Positions 1 to 8,190 of a DNA stretch of 64,000 nt are shown here, one piece after another. Within the stretch, counting starts at the first letter, position 1; the number at the start of each line of letters is the position of its first letter. The stretch comes from Candidatus Flexicrinis affinis. GTDB lineage: Bacteria; Chloroflexota; Anaerolineae; Aggregatilineales; Phototrophicaceae. Position numbers and translations under genes: made by a program. Location of the stretch: contig JADJWE010000010.1 in NCBI GenBank assembly GCA_016716525.1, positions 124,001 to 188,000 on the forward strand, read 5' to 3'. The notes under the pieces were generated by a model. The model was not told where the DNA came from and did no database searches. It saw nothing but the letters and a program-made list of their open reading frames with translations.

Positions 1-774
1 CAGGTCCACCATCGGGTGTGCGACACGCCGCTCGATCACCACGAACGCGATCAGTGCCGCGACGCCGACGATCAGCGCGCCGATTACACCGGGGTCGCGC
101 AGGCCGGCCTGCGGGCCCAAATCGCCCAGCGTGACCAGTCCGTACGTCAGGCCCGCAAGCCCGAGCGTCACACAGGCGGCACCCGGAATATCGATTTGCC
201 CTGAGGCGTCTTCGGATCGTGTCTCAGGCACGCGGCGCAGCGCCCAGAGCGCAACGAGCGCCAGCGGCACGTTGATGAAGAACACGCCGCGCCACAGGCC
301 GACATCGCCCAGCAGCCCGCCCAGCACCGGCCCGCCGACCGTTGTGATCGTACTGAACGACGACCAGATGCCAATGGCAGGCCCGCGTGAGTCGCCGTGG
401 AAGTTTGCCGTGATGATCGCCAACGACCCCGGCACCATGAGTGCGCCGCCAATGCCTTGCACCGCACGCGCGGCGATCAAGACGCCAGCACTCGGCGCCA
501 GCCCGCACGCCACGGACGCACCAGCGAAGATCGCGATACCTGCGCCGAAAACACGGTTGCGCCCGTAGTTGTCGCCCAGTGACCCGCCGATCAGGATCAG
601 CGAGGCGAGCATGAGCAAATACGCGTTAACGACCCATACCAACTGCGCGCCGCTCGCACCGAGGTCGACCTGCAGAACGGACAGCACGACGTTGAGTGCC
701 GAACCGTCGATAAACGCCATACTGCTGCCGAGGATGGTCGCGAGGAGTACATACCGGCCAGTGGGTGGTGTCAT
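1..774 (-). CDS. MFS drug:H+ antiporter, DHA2 type (3' end beyond window)
   Basis: Integral membrane exporter of the major facilitator superfamily, EmrB/QacA (DHA2) branch; relatives expel lipophilic toxic compounds using the proton gradient. Only the first 258 residues are visible because the gene runs off the left edge, so the usual 14 membrane segments cannot be counted. Seen in the sequence: an N-terminal helix containing FIDGSALNVVL (the first-helix Asp/Asn motif of the family), motif A GDNYGRNR at residues 67-74, RAVQGIGGA at 103-111, and antiporter motif C GPVLGGLLGD at 138-147. The ATG at 774 gives a normal N-terminus for the family; no strong Shine-Dalgarno sequence precedes it. The substrate cannot be told from sequence. 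Confidence 0.9.
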   Translation of the reverse strand, partial: MTPPTGRYVLLATILGSSMAFIDGSALNVVLSVLQVDLGASGAQLVWVVNAYLLMLASLILIGGSLGDNYGRNRVFGAGIAIFAGASVACGLAPSAGVLIAARAVQGIGGALMVPGSLAIITANFHGDSRGPAIGIWSSFSTITTVGGPVLGGLLGDVGLWRGVFFINVPLALVALWALRRVPETRSEDASGQIDIPGAACVTLGLAGLTYGLVTLGDLGPQAGLRDPGVIGALIVGVAALIAFVVIERRVAHPMVDL

Positions 775-857
775 TGGAATAGTCCCGTCGATTCTCTGAC
801 GGAGTGTAACGCATTGAAGACATCCGGAACCTGTCCGTATGGGTGGCACAGAATCAA

Positions 858-882
858 AAGGCGCCCCGATTCGGAGCGCCTT
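858..882 (-). terminator. Rho-independent terminator of the TPR membrane protein gene
   Basis: On the minus strand an 11 bp stem (AAGGCGCTCCG with CGGGGCGCCTT, one wobble, loop AAT) follows the stop codon of the gene ending at 905. The trailing tract TTGATT is only moderately U-rich. Confidence 0.6.
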
Positions 883-904
883 CGATCGCAAACCACGTAC
901 GCTG

Positions 905-1939
905 CTAGAGCGGCAAGCTGGTGACCGCGATCGCAATCACCACGGCAATCCACAGCCCCTGCCCGCCGACGCCCGGGTAAATCCGCCCCCAGTGCCGGTG
1001 CAGCAGCAGCGCCGCATACGCCGTGACGGCAATCGCGATGATCAGGAAGATCAGGCCAAGCCCGCCTGCGTTGAAGCTGAACGACTGCAGGAACCCCGGC
1101 AGCGTCATCACGAAATCGCCGGTCAAGCCGCGGATGAGCGTGATCACGGCGAAGACCGCGCTGGCCGGCACCCACACGCGCACGAACGTCATCGTGTGGT
1201 CGAGCAGACTAGCCGTGCCCTCGCGGTACGTCTTGAGGTACCAGTGCGATAGGAATGCGCCAGCCCCGACCGCCGTGACAGCCAGCATCGTATACAGGAG
1301 GGGTACCGTCAGGATCGTTAGGAACGACCGGAAGCGCAGGCCCGCGATCGCGATGCACAAGCCGGTGACCAACCCGACCAGCACTACCGATAGCACGCCG
1401 TTCCACCAGCTTGTCGGCATGTCCGCCGACCCATCGTTCTGTCCGCTCAACACGGCGATCATCGAGCGCAGCAGGCGCTGCACGAAATCGACGAAGTAGT
1501 CGGCGTTGAGCTTCTCGGGTGCGCCCTCGATTCCCTTCGGCGCTTGCATGTCCGGGCCGCCATAGCTGGCGCGTGCGGCGGCGCTCGGCGCTGCCTCCTC
1601 GCGGAGTGCTTCGGCGACCGGCGCCGGTTCGGCAGCAGGCGGCGGGCTTGCCGGCGCCTCCTCAGGTTCGGCTTCGGCTTCGGCAGGGGCATCGCCCAAT
1701 GCCGCGATCATTTCGGTGGCCTCGGCGTTCAGCGGGTTGATCTTGAGCACGTTTTCGTAGCACTTGCGCGCACGCACGGGGTCGTCCGGATAGGTTTTCG
1801 CTAGCCCGAGCCAGGCGTCCTCGTTGGCGTTATTGACCCGGATCGCTTGCTTGAAAAAGACCTGCGCCTGATTGAAGTCGCCGTCGCTCAGCGCCTCGTT
1901 GGCATGCTGCATGTACTCCTGCTCGTTGGAATCATTCAT
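905..1939 (-). CDS. TPR protein with C-terminal Yip1-like membrane domain
   Basis: 344 residues. Residues about 5-75 form two tetratricopeptide-like repeats (DFNQAQVFFKQAIRVNNANE, then DPVRARKCYENVLKINPLNA). An Ala/Glu/Pro-rich linker covers roughly 80-135. From about 165 to the end there are four or five hydrophobic segments arranged as in Yip1-family proteins. The order suggests a cytoplasmic protein-binding head tethered to a membrane bundle. No enzymatic motif is visible. TPR-plus-Yip1 proteins recur in Chloroflexota with no established role that I know of. The gene stands alone: about 130 bp with a terminator separates it from the exporter gene, and it converges on nothing. Confidence 0.7.
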   Translation of the reverse strand: MNDSNEQEYMQHANEALSDGDFNQAQVFFKQAIRVNNANEDAWLGLAKTYPDDPVRARKCYENVLKINPLNAEATEMIAALGDAPAEAEAEPEEAPASPPPAAEPAPVAEALREEAAPSAAARASYGGPDMQAPKGIEGAPEKLNADYFVDFVQRLLRSMIAVLSGQNDGSADMPTSWWNGVLSVVLVGLVTGLCIAIAGLRFRSFLTILTVPLLYTMLAVTAVGAGAFLSHWYLKTYREGTASLLDHTMTFVRVWVPASAVFAVITLIRGLTGDFVMTLPGFLQSFSFNAGGLGLIFLIIAIAVTAYAALLLHRHWGRIYPGVGGQGLWIAVVIAIAVTSLPL

Positions 1940-2053
1940 TGGAAAGCCCCCCGTCGCGAGCGCTAGTGGTCGGATAATGAATTTCTCTTTGGCTCAATTA
2001 TGGCACGGTTCCGCGTGAGCGCAACACGGCGCGCTCCCGATGTGTCGATACCG

Positions 2054-3103
2054 TTACACCGGCGGCTGGACTCCGGGCGTCCCACTGACGGTCCCGGTGC
2101 TTCCGTCAGGCGTAGCGACCTGTACGCCTGCGCGCGCAAACTCCGGCTTCAGAACACCAATCCCAAGCGCCTGCCCGTCCGGCGTGATGGCGAGGCTCGT
2201 GAGCGTGCCGGCGCGCTTGCCGCCGATCAACAGGTCGGCGGGGGCAGTGACGGGGGCGTCGAGCGCCAGCGTTACGATCGTCTTCGCCAGCTTGCCGCGG
2301 CTTTCCATGCGGGCGATGATCTCCTGCCCGGTATAACAGCCCTTGCTGAAGCTGACTTCGTCCCACAGCCCGAGTTCCAGCGGAATGAACCCGTCGGTCA
2401 GTTCGCTGCCCGCGGCCGGTACGCCAGCCTCGACGCGCAGGATGTGATACGTCTCCGACCCGGCCGGAAGCCCGCGAATCTCTGCCGCGGCGCTCACGAT
2501 GGCATCCCACGCCGCCAGTGCGTTCGCCGCCGGGACGATCACGCGCAGGTGGTCGCCGGTCAGCGGTTTGGCGCGCGCGATCCACGCCGGCCCGCCTGCG
2601 ATCTGCGCGCTGGTATGGCCGAACAGGGCAAGGCCGGAAACGTCGATGCCAACGCCGCTCAGCACGTCTGCCGAGCGCGGGCCGTGCACGGCGAACATCG
2701 CCGTCGCCGACGCCATATCGTGCACCTTAATGTCGTCGCGGAAGAACACATTGCTGCGGATCACGTGGTGCAGCGCGGACGCGCGGCCCGGCCCCCCAAT
2801 CAGGACGGCGTGGTCGGCAGCGGCGTACACTTCGGCGCGTTCGAGCACGCGACCGTTGGCATTGGTGAAGATCGTCGGCCTGCCCGAACCTGCGGCAAGC
2901 CGTTCGACATCATTGGTGCTGGTGCGGTGGATCAGCGCAAGCCGATCCGTGCCATCGACGCGCAAGCGCGCCTCGTGGCTGCGGTCCAACACCACGGAGC
3001 TGCGATGCGCCGCCTCGAACTCCGCGTACGGGCTGCCGTAGTGCTGTGGGATTCCGTCATCTGCGACGAACGCGCCCCAGCGGGCGTGGTGTGCGGCCAG
3101 CAC
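2054..3103 (-). CDS. ygfZ: Folate-binding protein YgfZ (GcvT-like)
   Basis: 349 residues, tetrahydrofolate-binding GcvT/YgfZ fold, which helps assembly or repair of certain Fe-S enzymes. The diagnostic YgfZ signature KGCYTGQE is at residues 254-261, with the conserved Cys intact. The C-terminal barrel follows (RGKLAKTIV onward). The only plausible start is GTG at 3103, 15 bp after the gmk stop, so the two genes are probably co-transcribed. YgfZ beside guanylate kinase is not a classical functional pairing. Confidence 0.9.
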   Translation of the reverse strand: MLAAHHARWGAFVADDGIPQHYGSPYAEFEAAHRSSVVLDRSHEARLRVDGTDRLALIHRTSTNDVERLAAGSGRPTIFTNANGRVLERAEVYAAADHAVLIGGPGRASALHHVIRSNVFFRDDIKVHDMASATAMFAVHGPRSADVLSGVGIDVSGLALFGHTSAQIAGGPAWIARAKPLTGDHLRVIVPAANALAAWDAIVSAAAEIRGLPAGSETYHILRVEAGVPAAGSELTDGFIPLELGLWDEVSFSKGCYTGQEIIARMESRGKLAKTIVTLALDAPVTAPADLLIGGKRAGTLTSLAITPDGQALGIGVLKPEFARAGVQVATPDGSTGTVSGTPGVQPPV

Positions 3104-3118
3104 GCTTGCGGGGGACAG

Positions 3119-3712
3119 TCAAGCGTGTACGGGCCTCGGGTTGCGCAGGCGTTCGATCACGCCGCGCAGTTCGCCCGCAGCTTGCGACTGGACGTCGTTG
3201 ACAATGAGCGTTTCGCACTGCTCGGCGAAAGCATATTCGCGCTCGGCACGGTCGAGTCGTTCCCGAATATCCTTCTCGCTGGTGCCGCGCTCGCGCATGC
3301 GTTCTTCCAACACTTCCGGCCTTGCCCAGATGAAGACCAGCACGGTGTTGTCCGGGTAGGCTTTGCGAATCTCCGCCGCGCCTGAAATCTCGATGTCGGC
3401 GATCAGATCGTGCCCCTCGGCGAATGCGCGCTCCAGCGGAAGTTTGGGCGTGCCGTAAAACTTCTCCGGCGTGACCTGTTCGAATTCCACGAGCCTGCCG
3501 TCATTCTTCCACTGCTCGAACGTCGCCAGATCCATGAAGATGTGTTCGCGCCCGTGCTGTTCGCCGGGGCGGGGATCGCGGGTCGTCGCGGTTGCGAGCT
3601 GGCTGAGGTTGTCGAGCTGCGGCAGAACCGCTTTCATCAGGGTGTTCTTGCCCGCGCCACCGGGACCAACCAGGACAAAGATCTTGCCGGGGCCAAAGGG
3701 AGAAACAGCCAT
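3119..3712 (-). CDS. gmk: Guanylate kinase
   Basis: 197 residues, the usual length. Phosphorylates GMP to GDP with ATP in the cytoplasm. Visible elements: P-loop GPGGAGKN at 16-23, TTRDPRPGEQHG (GMP-binding segment), FYGTP, the DIEISGAAEIR strand-loop, and the lid RERGTSEKDIRERL with its arginines. Two positions are unusual: the P-loop has Asn after the Lys where Ser or Gly is usual, and the GMP-site aromatic after GEQHGREH is Ile rather than Tyr/Phe. The rest of the family pattern is intact, so I still expect activity. It is the first gene of a pair with ygfZ. Confidence 0.92.
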   Translation of the reverse strand: MAVSPFGPGKIFVLVGPGGAGKNTLMKAVLPQLDNLSQLATATTRDPRPGEQHGREHIFMDLATFEQWKNDGRLVEFEQVTPEKFYGTPKLPLERAFAEGHDLIADIEISGAAEIRKAYPDNTVLVFIWARPEVLEERMRERGTSEKDIRERLDRAEREYAFAEQCETLIVNDVQSQAAGELRGVIERLRNPRPVHA

Positions 3713-3828
3713 TGGGGGACACCTCGGAGACGAACCGCGAAGTCGATTCTGCCTATTTTATCACAACAATGCGGCCCATCCGGCACATAATCGGGGCTTC
3801 TCAAACACCGCTAACATGACAAAAAAAG

Positions 3829-3870
3829 ACCCCACCCCCCGCCGTGTTGTACACAGCGCGGAGTGGGGTC
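3829..3870 (-). terminator. Terminator of the DUF4397 gene
   Basis: On the minus strand GACCCCAC pairs with GTGGGGTC across a GC-rich loop and is followed by seven T residues (3821-3828), just after the stop codon at 3895. Confidence 0.85.
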
Positions 3871-3894
3871 GTTAGGTTCTACGGACTGTCTTGC

Positions 3895-5241
3895 CTAGTC
3901 CTCGAGGTCGACGGCCGGGTCGACTTCCTGCACCACGAGGCGCGGGGCATCCGGCGTGCCGATCACTGCGATCAGGTAGTAGCTGCCGGCCGCGAATTCA
4001 ACCTCGCGGCTGAGCAGCGCATCCTCTGGGCTGGCCGCAAACGCGCCAGTGACGGCCACGGTGACCGAACCTGCCGCAGCAGACACTTCGCTGATACCGT
4101 CGTTGAAGCCACCCGCCGGGAGCAGGAACGAACCCGCGTGTGCCAGTCCTTCGACCAGCTTGACGTCGCCCGCCCACACGTCGACGGTCGGGCCACCAGC
4201 GATACCGTGGTAGACGGTCACCGCAGCGCCTTCGTCCACCGCCGTGTTGTCGTTCAGGACAACCGCGGTCACGCCGCCGTCGCCATCATCGATCGCGGCG
4301 ACGGTGTAGAAGCCGCCGTCTTCGAACGTCAGGTCGACCGGGCCGATCACGGCGCTGGCAATGTTGCTGTTGGGGCCAACGGCGATCTCATACGTGCCGG
4401 GCTGGAACGGCAAATAGCGCGTCACGAAGCGGTAGTTCAGACCACTGAGCGCCACCGTGCCGTTGACGAAGATCCGAACCGACGGTGTCGAGGCGGAGAA
4501 ATGCGCGACACGCACGCGGGCCTCGCCCTCGGCAAAGTTCGGAGTCGAGAACTCGGCCTGATCAGTGTCGATCACCAGCAGGCGCGGGCTGTCCGGGCTG
4601 CCGATAGCGGCGACCAGATAGTTGTGATTCGCGGCGATCTCGCGATCGGCGTTCTCCAGCAGGGTCGCGCCGGAGCCGAAGGCGGTCACGGTCACACCAG
4701 CACCGGGGGCAATTTCGCTCGCATCCCAACCGTCAGCGCTGGCAATGGCGCCGGGGAAGTTGATGTACTCGAAGCTGCCGCCACCGACCGAGAAGTTGAC
4801 CGGGCCGGCGCCTTCGATCGCATGAACGACCGTGGCGCGCGCCTGGCCCGTGCTGATCCGGGTGTAGTCTTCGGGAATGGCGATACCGGTAAGCGTGTCG
4901 CCGTTGCCGACCGCAGCGAGCGTCGTGAAGCTGCCGGCAGCTAGGTCGAGGCTGAACGCCGGGATCTGCGCGGCGGCGGGATCGCTGCCGGTGCCGACGG
5001 CAAACTCGTACGTGCCGGGCGCTAGATCAAGCCAGCGTGTCACACTTCCGAACTGCAGACCGCTGATGGCGGCGGTGCCGTTCACGAACGCCTTCACCGC
5101 CGGGGTGTCCGGGGACAAATGCGCGATGCGAACGAACGCCGCATCCGGTGCGGGCTCGGGGGGCTCAAGCTGGGCGAATGCGCTAATCGAGGTCAACGCT
5201 ACCGCGATCAGCACCACCAGTAGGGTGAGAAATTTCCGCAT
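3895..5241 (-). CDS. Secreted DUF4397 domain protein
   Basis: 448 residues. A signal peptide is clear (MRKFLTLLVVLIAVALTS then AFAQ, cleavage near residue 23). The mature protein has two homologous halves, each starting with a DUF4397 pattern: VRIAHLSPDTPAVKAFVNGT and RVRVAHFSASTPSVRIFVNG. Each half ends with a repeated YLI/LVAAIGSPDSPRLLV-like strand. DUF4397 is a beta-sandwich of unknown function on exported proteins. I chose the start at 5241, not the upstream ATG at 5346, because GAGGAG precedes it and because the candidate promoter (5320-5348) lies inside the longer reading frame. A strong terminator follows, so this is probably a single-gene transcript. Confidence 0.85.
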   Translation of the reverse strand: MRKFLTLLVVLIAVALTSISAFAQLEPPEPAPDAAFVRIAHLSPDTPAVKAFVNGTAAISGLQFGSVTRWLDLAPGTYEFAVGTGSDPAAAQIPAFSLDLAAGSFTTLAAVGNGDTLTGIAIPEDYTRISTGQARATVVHAIEGAGPVNFSVGGGSFEYINFPGAIASADGWDASEIAPGAGVTVTAFGSGATLLENADREIAANHNYLVAAIGSPDSPRLLVIDTDQAEFSTPNFAEGEARVRVAHFSASTPSVRIFVNGTVALSGLNYRFVTRYLPFQPGTYEIAVGPNSNIASAVIGPVDLTFEDGGFYTVAAIDDGDGGVTAVVLNDNTAVDEGAAVTVYHGIAGGPTVDVWAGDVKLVEGLAHAGSFLLPAGGFNDGISEVSAAAGSVTVAVTGAFAASPEDALLSREVEFAAGSYYLIAVIGTPDAPRLVVQEVDPAVDLED

Positions 5242-5319
5242 GGGACTGCTCTCCTCGTCGTGCAAAAAAAGGGGTGTGCTCGTGACGCAAAAAACGGTCA
5301 AGACGCACAAGGCGATTAG

Positions 5320-5348
5320 AGTATACTGTAACGCGAAATTGCACACAA
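5320..5348 (-). promoter_or_regulatory. Candidate sigma70-type promoter of the DUF4397 gene
   Basis: Minus strand TTGTGT, 17 bp, TATACT. The predicted start near 5313 leaves a leader of about 70 nt before the ATG at 5241. Confidence 0.5.
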
Positions 5349-5371
5349 ACTCATCTTTCGAAATTCTTCAA

Positions 5372-5395
5372 ATCGTTCTCTAATGCGAGAACGAT
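5372..5395. promoter_or_regulatory. Inverted repeat, possible operator upstream of the thioesterase
   Basis: ATCGTTCTC, six bases, GAGAACGAT: a perfect 9 bp inverted repeat in the divergent region between the DUF4397 gene and the thioesterase, 22 bp before the latter's ATG. It could be a dimeric repressor site or an mRNA leader hairpin; no adjacent regulator gene suggests which. Confidence 0.5.
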
Positions 5396-5417
5396 CAGGC
5401 ACCGGAAAGGCCACGGC

Positions 5418-5864
5418 ATGGGCGACGATATGGGCGTGCGGATCGGCGGGTCGCCGCTTGTACAGGGCGATCCCCCGGGCGGCTTTGGCCTGTGCATGTA
5501 TTTCAACGCGGAGACCGGCCGCACGACCGGTAAACTGGTCTTTGACCCCAGCAAGACGGGACCGCCCGGCTACGCGCACGGCGGCGCGGTCGTCACGGTG
5601 TTGGACGAGGCGATGGGCGCCGCCGCGTGGGCGGCGAATCTGCCGGTGTTGGCCGTCAACCTCAACGTCGATCTGCGGATCAGCGTACCGCTCGGCGTCG
5701 AGATCACTGTCGTCGGCCGCGTCGAGAACATCGAAGGACGCAAGGTGCACACCGCAGCGGACCTCATCCTGCCTGACGGACGCGTGGCGGCGACCAGCCG
5801 CGGGCTTTTCCTGACCGTCGACCTTCCCGGCGAAATGGCCGACAACCCCTTCCGCCCGCTCTAA
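5418..5864 (+). CDS. PaaI-family hotdog thioesterase
   Basis: 148 residues, single hotdog fold. PaaI-type enzymes hydrolyse acyl-CoA or aryl-CoA thioesters. The hallmark AHGGAVVTVLDEAMG is at residues 53-67, with the HGG loop and the catalytic acidic residue (D63/E64). The second half shows the expected strands ending in VAATSRGLFLTV. The ATG at 5418 is preferred because the protein then begins at the usual distance from HGG. The true substrate cannot be inferred; neighbours give no pathway. Confidence 0.8.
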   Translation: MGDDMGVRIGGSPLVQGDPPGGFGLCMYFNAETGRTTGKLVFDPSKTGPPGYAHGGAVVTVLDEAMGAAAWAANLPVLAVNLNVDLRISVPLGVEITVVGRVENIEGRKVHTAADLILPDGRVAATSRGLFLTVDLPGEMADNPFRPL

Positions 5865-6170
5865 CGACTTGGCGGAGGCTTGGCCTCCAGACCTCCATAA
5901 GGGGTTTGCACTTCGCACGAACCTCACCCCCGGCCCCTCGCCCGAAGAGAGGGGAGCGGGACTCGCGTCGGATGTCGCAAGCCTGCCCTAACCCTCTGGT
6001 AGCGACGAGCAAGACATATGCCGGCTTCCAGAAGCCCCTCTCCCCGGGAGAGGGTTTGGGGTGAGGTGTCAGTGGCGGGGTTGGGGCAGCGCCCCAATCC
6101 TCCGTAAACGCGCCGAAACGCCGTTCGCCGTACAATGGGAGTCAGTGCCAATTGCCATGGAGCCGCGTTG
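5865..6170. repeat. Intergenic repeat patch
   Basis: Gap of about 300 bp. It opens with a module of the multi-hairpin family (GGAGGC ttg GCCTCC at 5874-5888, then AAGGGGTTTGCAC). Two copies of the CTCACCCC/CCCTCTCC type follow in opposite senses (about 5932-5957 and 6033-6066). The last 40 bp contain TACAAT (6131-6136), a possible -10 box for the next gene. No coding signal seen. Confidence 0.6.
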
Positions 6171-7460
6171 ATGCGCCGACTGATCGTACTGTTGCTCGCG
6201 GGCGCACTTGCCGCCACCGCCTTTGCCACCGCTGGCGAGATTGTGCCGCTGGACGACCGTTACACGATCGAGCTGTTCGACGGGTGGGCGATCGAGGACG
6301 AGGGCTTCGCGCCCCTGTTCCCGCTGGTCGATGACGAGATCGAAACCTTCGTCCTCACGTACGACACGCTGACGCTGATCCTGCTCAGTCCCGACCACGC
6401 CGCCGCGCTCGGTCTGGACCTCTCCCGCGAAGATTTGCGCGACACGCTGGCGCGCGGATTCCGGCGGCTGTACGGCTACAGCCTGCCGTTCGACGAGATT
6501 GAGGAGGCGACGCTGGGCGACAATCCGGCGGCGCTCTGGGCATACGAGACCGCCGACAGCGACGGTAATCCGCTGACGGGCGTGACATTAGCCGTGGACA
6601 GCGTCTTTGCCGACGGGCTGGTGATCGCCGACGCCTACGGGCCGCCAGATGTGTTCGAGGAACAGCGCAGTGTGATCGACATGCTCGTGATGTCACTGGC
6701 GCTCGATCCGGATGCGCCGCGCACGCCGACGTCCGGCATCCGCCCGACACCGCCGCCGCGCCGAACCGCGATACCCGCCAACGCTTGTACCGTTAGCACG
6801 CCGCTGGTGCGCACCGTCCCGCTGCGCGTCGGCCCGAGCAGCGACCGCGGCACGTTTACCTACATGCCGGCGGCGACACCGCTAACCGTCGTCGGACGCA
6901 CCAACGACGCCGTGGGCGCGCTGTGGTATGAGATCGATCGCACGCAGATCGAAAACGGTGGCAACGCGCAGGCGCTGTGGGTCGAGGCGGCATCGGTGAC
7001 CGCCGCTGGTCCATGCGGCGACGTCCCGACGACCGCCGCACCCCCGGTTGTTCGGCCGCAGCCCACGTCCGTCCCCGGCGGATCGACCAACACGGGCCTG
7101 CCGCAGTCCGGCTCATGGACGCTGACCCTCAAACCGCAGTACACCGCCATTTGCGCGGGCTTTCCGGTCACCGGCGACCTGCGCGACATCTCGCCGGAAC
7201 TGGCCGCCGCGGCGCTGCCCGGCCTGCTCAGCATCAGCCCGGACGGCAGCGTGCTCACCTTCCGCACGCTCGGTGTCGACTACGCGTTCGCGCGCACCAC
7301 GCCGGGCATCTACGCCGGTCCGCTGCAGCTCGGCGAGCTGTCGACGCAAGCCACGCTCACTGTGATCTCCACCACCCTGATCGACCTGATCGTGCGCGAC
7401 GAGTTCCCCGTCGGCCGTGTGTCGTGTCAAGTCACCCTCGGCGGCTTGCTCACGCCGTAG
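6171..7460 (+). CDS. Secreted protein with SH3-like domain
   Basis: 429 residues. Signal peptide MRRLIVLLLAGALAATAFA at the chosen start; an in-frame ATG twelve codons upstream would put charged and polar residues before it. Residues about 20-190 form an uncharacterised domain rich in acidic residues. A Pro/Thr linker (TPTSGIRPTPPPRRT) leads to an SH3b-like stretch (LRVGPSSDRGTFTYMPAATP ... LWVEAASV). A second Pro/Thr linker precedes a C-terminal beta-rich domain with two Cys. The layout is that of an exported wall-associated or exopolymer-associated protein; function unknown. The stop codon is followed within 13 bp by a multi-hairpin element. Confidence 0.6.
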   Translation: MRRLIVLLLAGALAATAFATAGEIVPLDDRYTIELFDGWAIEDEGFAPLFPLVDDEIETFVLTYDTLTLILLSPDHAAALGLDLSREDLRDTLARGFRRLYGYSLPFDEIEEATLGDNPAALWAYETADSDGNPLTGVTLAVDSVFADGLVIADAYGPPDVFEEQRSVIDMLVMSLALDPDAPRTPTSGIRPTPPPRRTAIPANACTVSTPLVRTVPLRVGPSSDRGTFTYMPAATPLTVVGRTNDAVGALWYEIDRTQIENGGNAQALWVEAASVTAAGPCGDVPTTAAPPVVRPQPTSVPGGSTNTGLPQSGSWTLTLKPQYTAICAGFPVTGDLRDISPELAAAALPGLLSISPDGSVLTFRTLGVDYAFARTTPGIYAGPLQLGELSTQATLTVISTTLIDLIVRDEFPVGRVSCQVTLGGLLTP

Positions 7461-7472
7461 CACACGCTCGTC

Positions 7473-7590
7473 GGGGCGCTGCACCGAACCCCGGCAGGGA
7501 CTTGCATCCCTGCACCCACATGCTGCGGATTGACCTCGCTCGCGAGGTCAATCCGCAAGAATGGGAGTCCAGAGGGTGTAAACCCTTTGG
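7473..7590. repeat. Multi-hairpin element, copy A
   Basis: In order: a degenerate GGGGCGCTGCACC; hairpin GCAGGGA cttgca TCCCTGC (7494-7513); a central palindrome with 16 bp arms TGCGGATTGACCTCGC / GCGAGGTCAATCCGCA and a 2 nt centre (7524-7557); and GGGAGT followed by hairpin CCAGAGGG / CCCTTTGG (7569-7590). It lies between two convergent genes. Confidence 0.8.
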
Positions 7591-7605
7591 CGAATCGGTT
7601 CTCTG

Positions 7606-8088
7606 CTAAAGCGGGCGTTCGCGCAGCAGGCCGATAAGGACCAGCAGCGGGACGAAGATGCAGCACAGCGATTGGATGACGATCCCGCCAAACGAGAAGA
7701 AGTTCCATAGGCCGCTGAGCAGCCCCCACACGGCGTTGACGATCCCGCCGATGACCCCACCGACGCCGCCTGCGGACGTGTCGATCAGGGCAGGCGCGGG
7801 AGTAGGTGTGGTGCTGGCGGCAGCGGTCGGCAGCGGCGTGCCGAGCGCGACCTGCGTCAACCGCGCCTCGATCGACGCGGTGACGTCAGGCGTCACGGCG
7901 CGGGTCGCGGTGCCTTCGAGCCTGCCGGCGACCTCGGCCGCGACGGTCGCCTCGATGTCCGCGTCGCTGAGCTGCGACAGATCGGGCGTACGATTGAATA
8001 CCGCGTACACGCCGAAGAGCACCAGTCCGGCGAGGACGGCGTAGGTCAGATAGCGCAGGGCGCGCGAAATCCGCGGGTTTTCGATCAT
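7606..8088 (-). CDS. Small membrane protein, unknown function
   Basis: 160 residues. One hydrophobic segment near residues 15-35 (YLTYAVLAGLVLFGVYAVF), a Thr/Pro/Ala-rich middle (TPLPTAAASTTPTPAPA), then two hydrophobic segments near 105-155 separated by WNFFSFGG. The start at 8088 is set by AAGGA eight bases upstream. No family recognised. It converges on the SH3-like gene across multi-hairpin copy A. Confidence 0.5.
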   Translation of the reverse strand: MIENPRISRALRYLTYAVLAGLVLFGVYAVFNRTPDLSQLSDADIEATVAAEVAGRLEGTATRAVTPDVTASIEARLTQVALGTPLPTAAASTTPTPAPALIDTSAGGVGGVIGGIVNAVWGLLSGLWNFFSFGGIVIQSLCCIFVPLLVLIGLLRERPL

Positions 8089-8190
8089 GGATATGTCCTT
8101 TGGGCGATCACCCCCGGCCACTTTCCCGACCTTCGGCGCACCTCGAGTTCCCCTCTCCCTCAGGGAGAGGGGCTAGGGGTGAGGGCTCGT
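8089..8190. repeat. CTCACCCC-type inverted repeat
   Basis: CCCCTCTCCCTCAGGGAGAGGGG (about 8152-8172), flanked by GGGGTGAGGG, just after the phosphomannomutase stop codon. One of many copies in this window. Confidence 0.6.
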
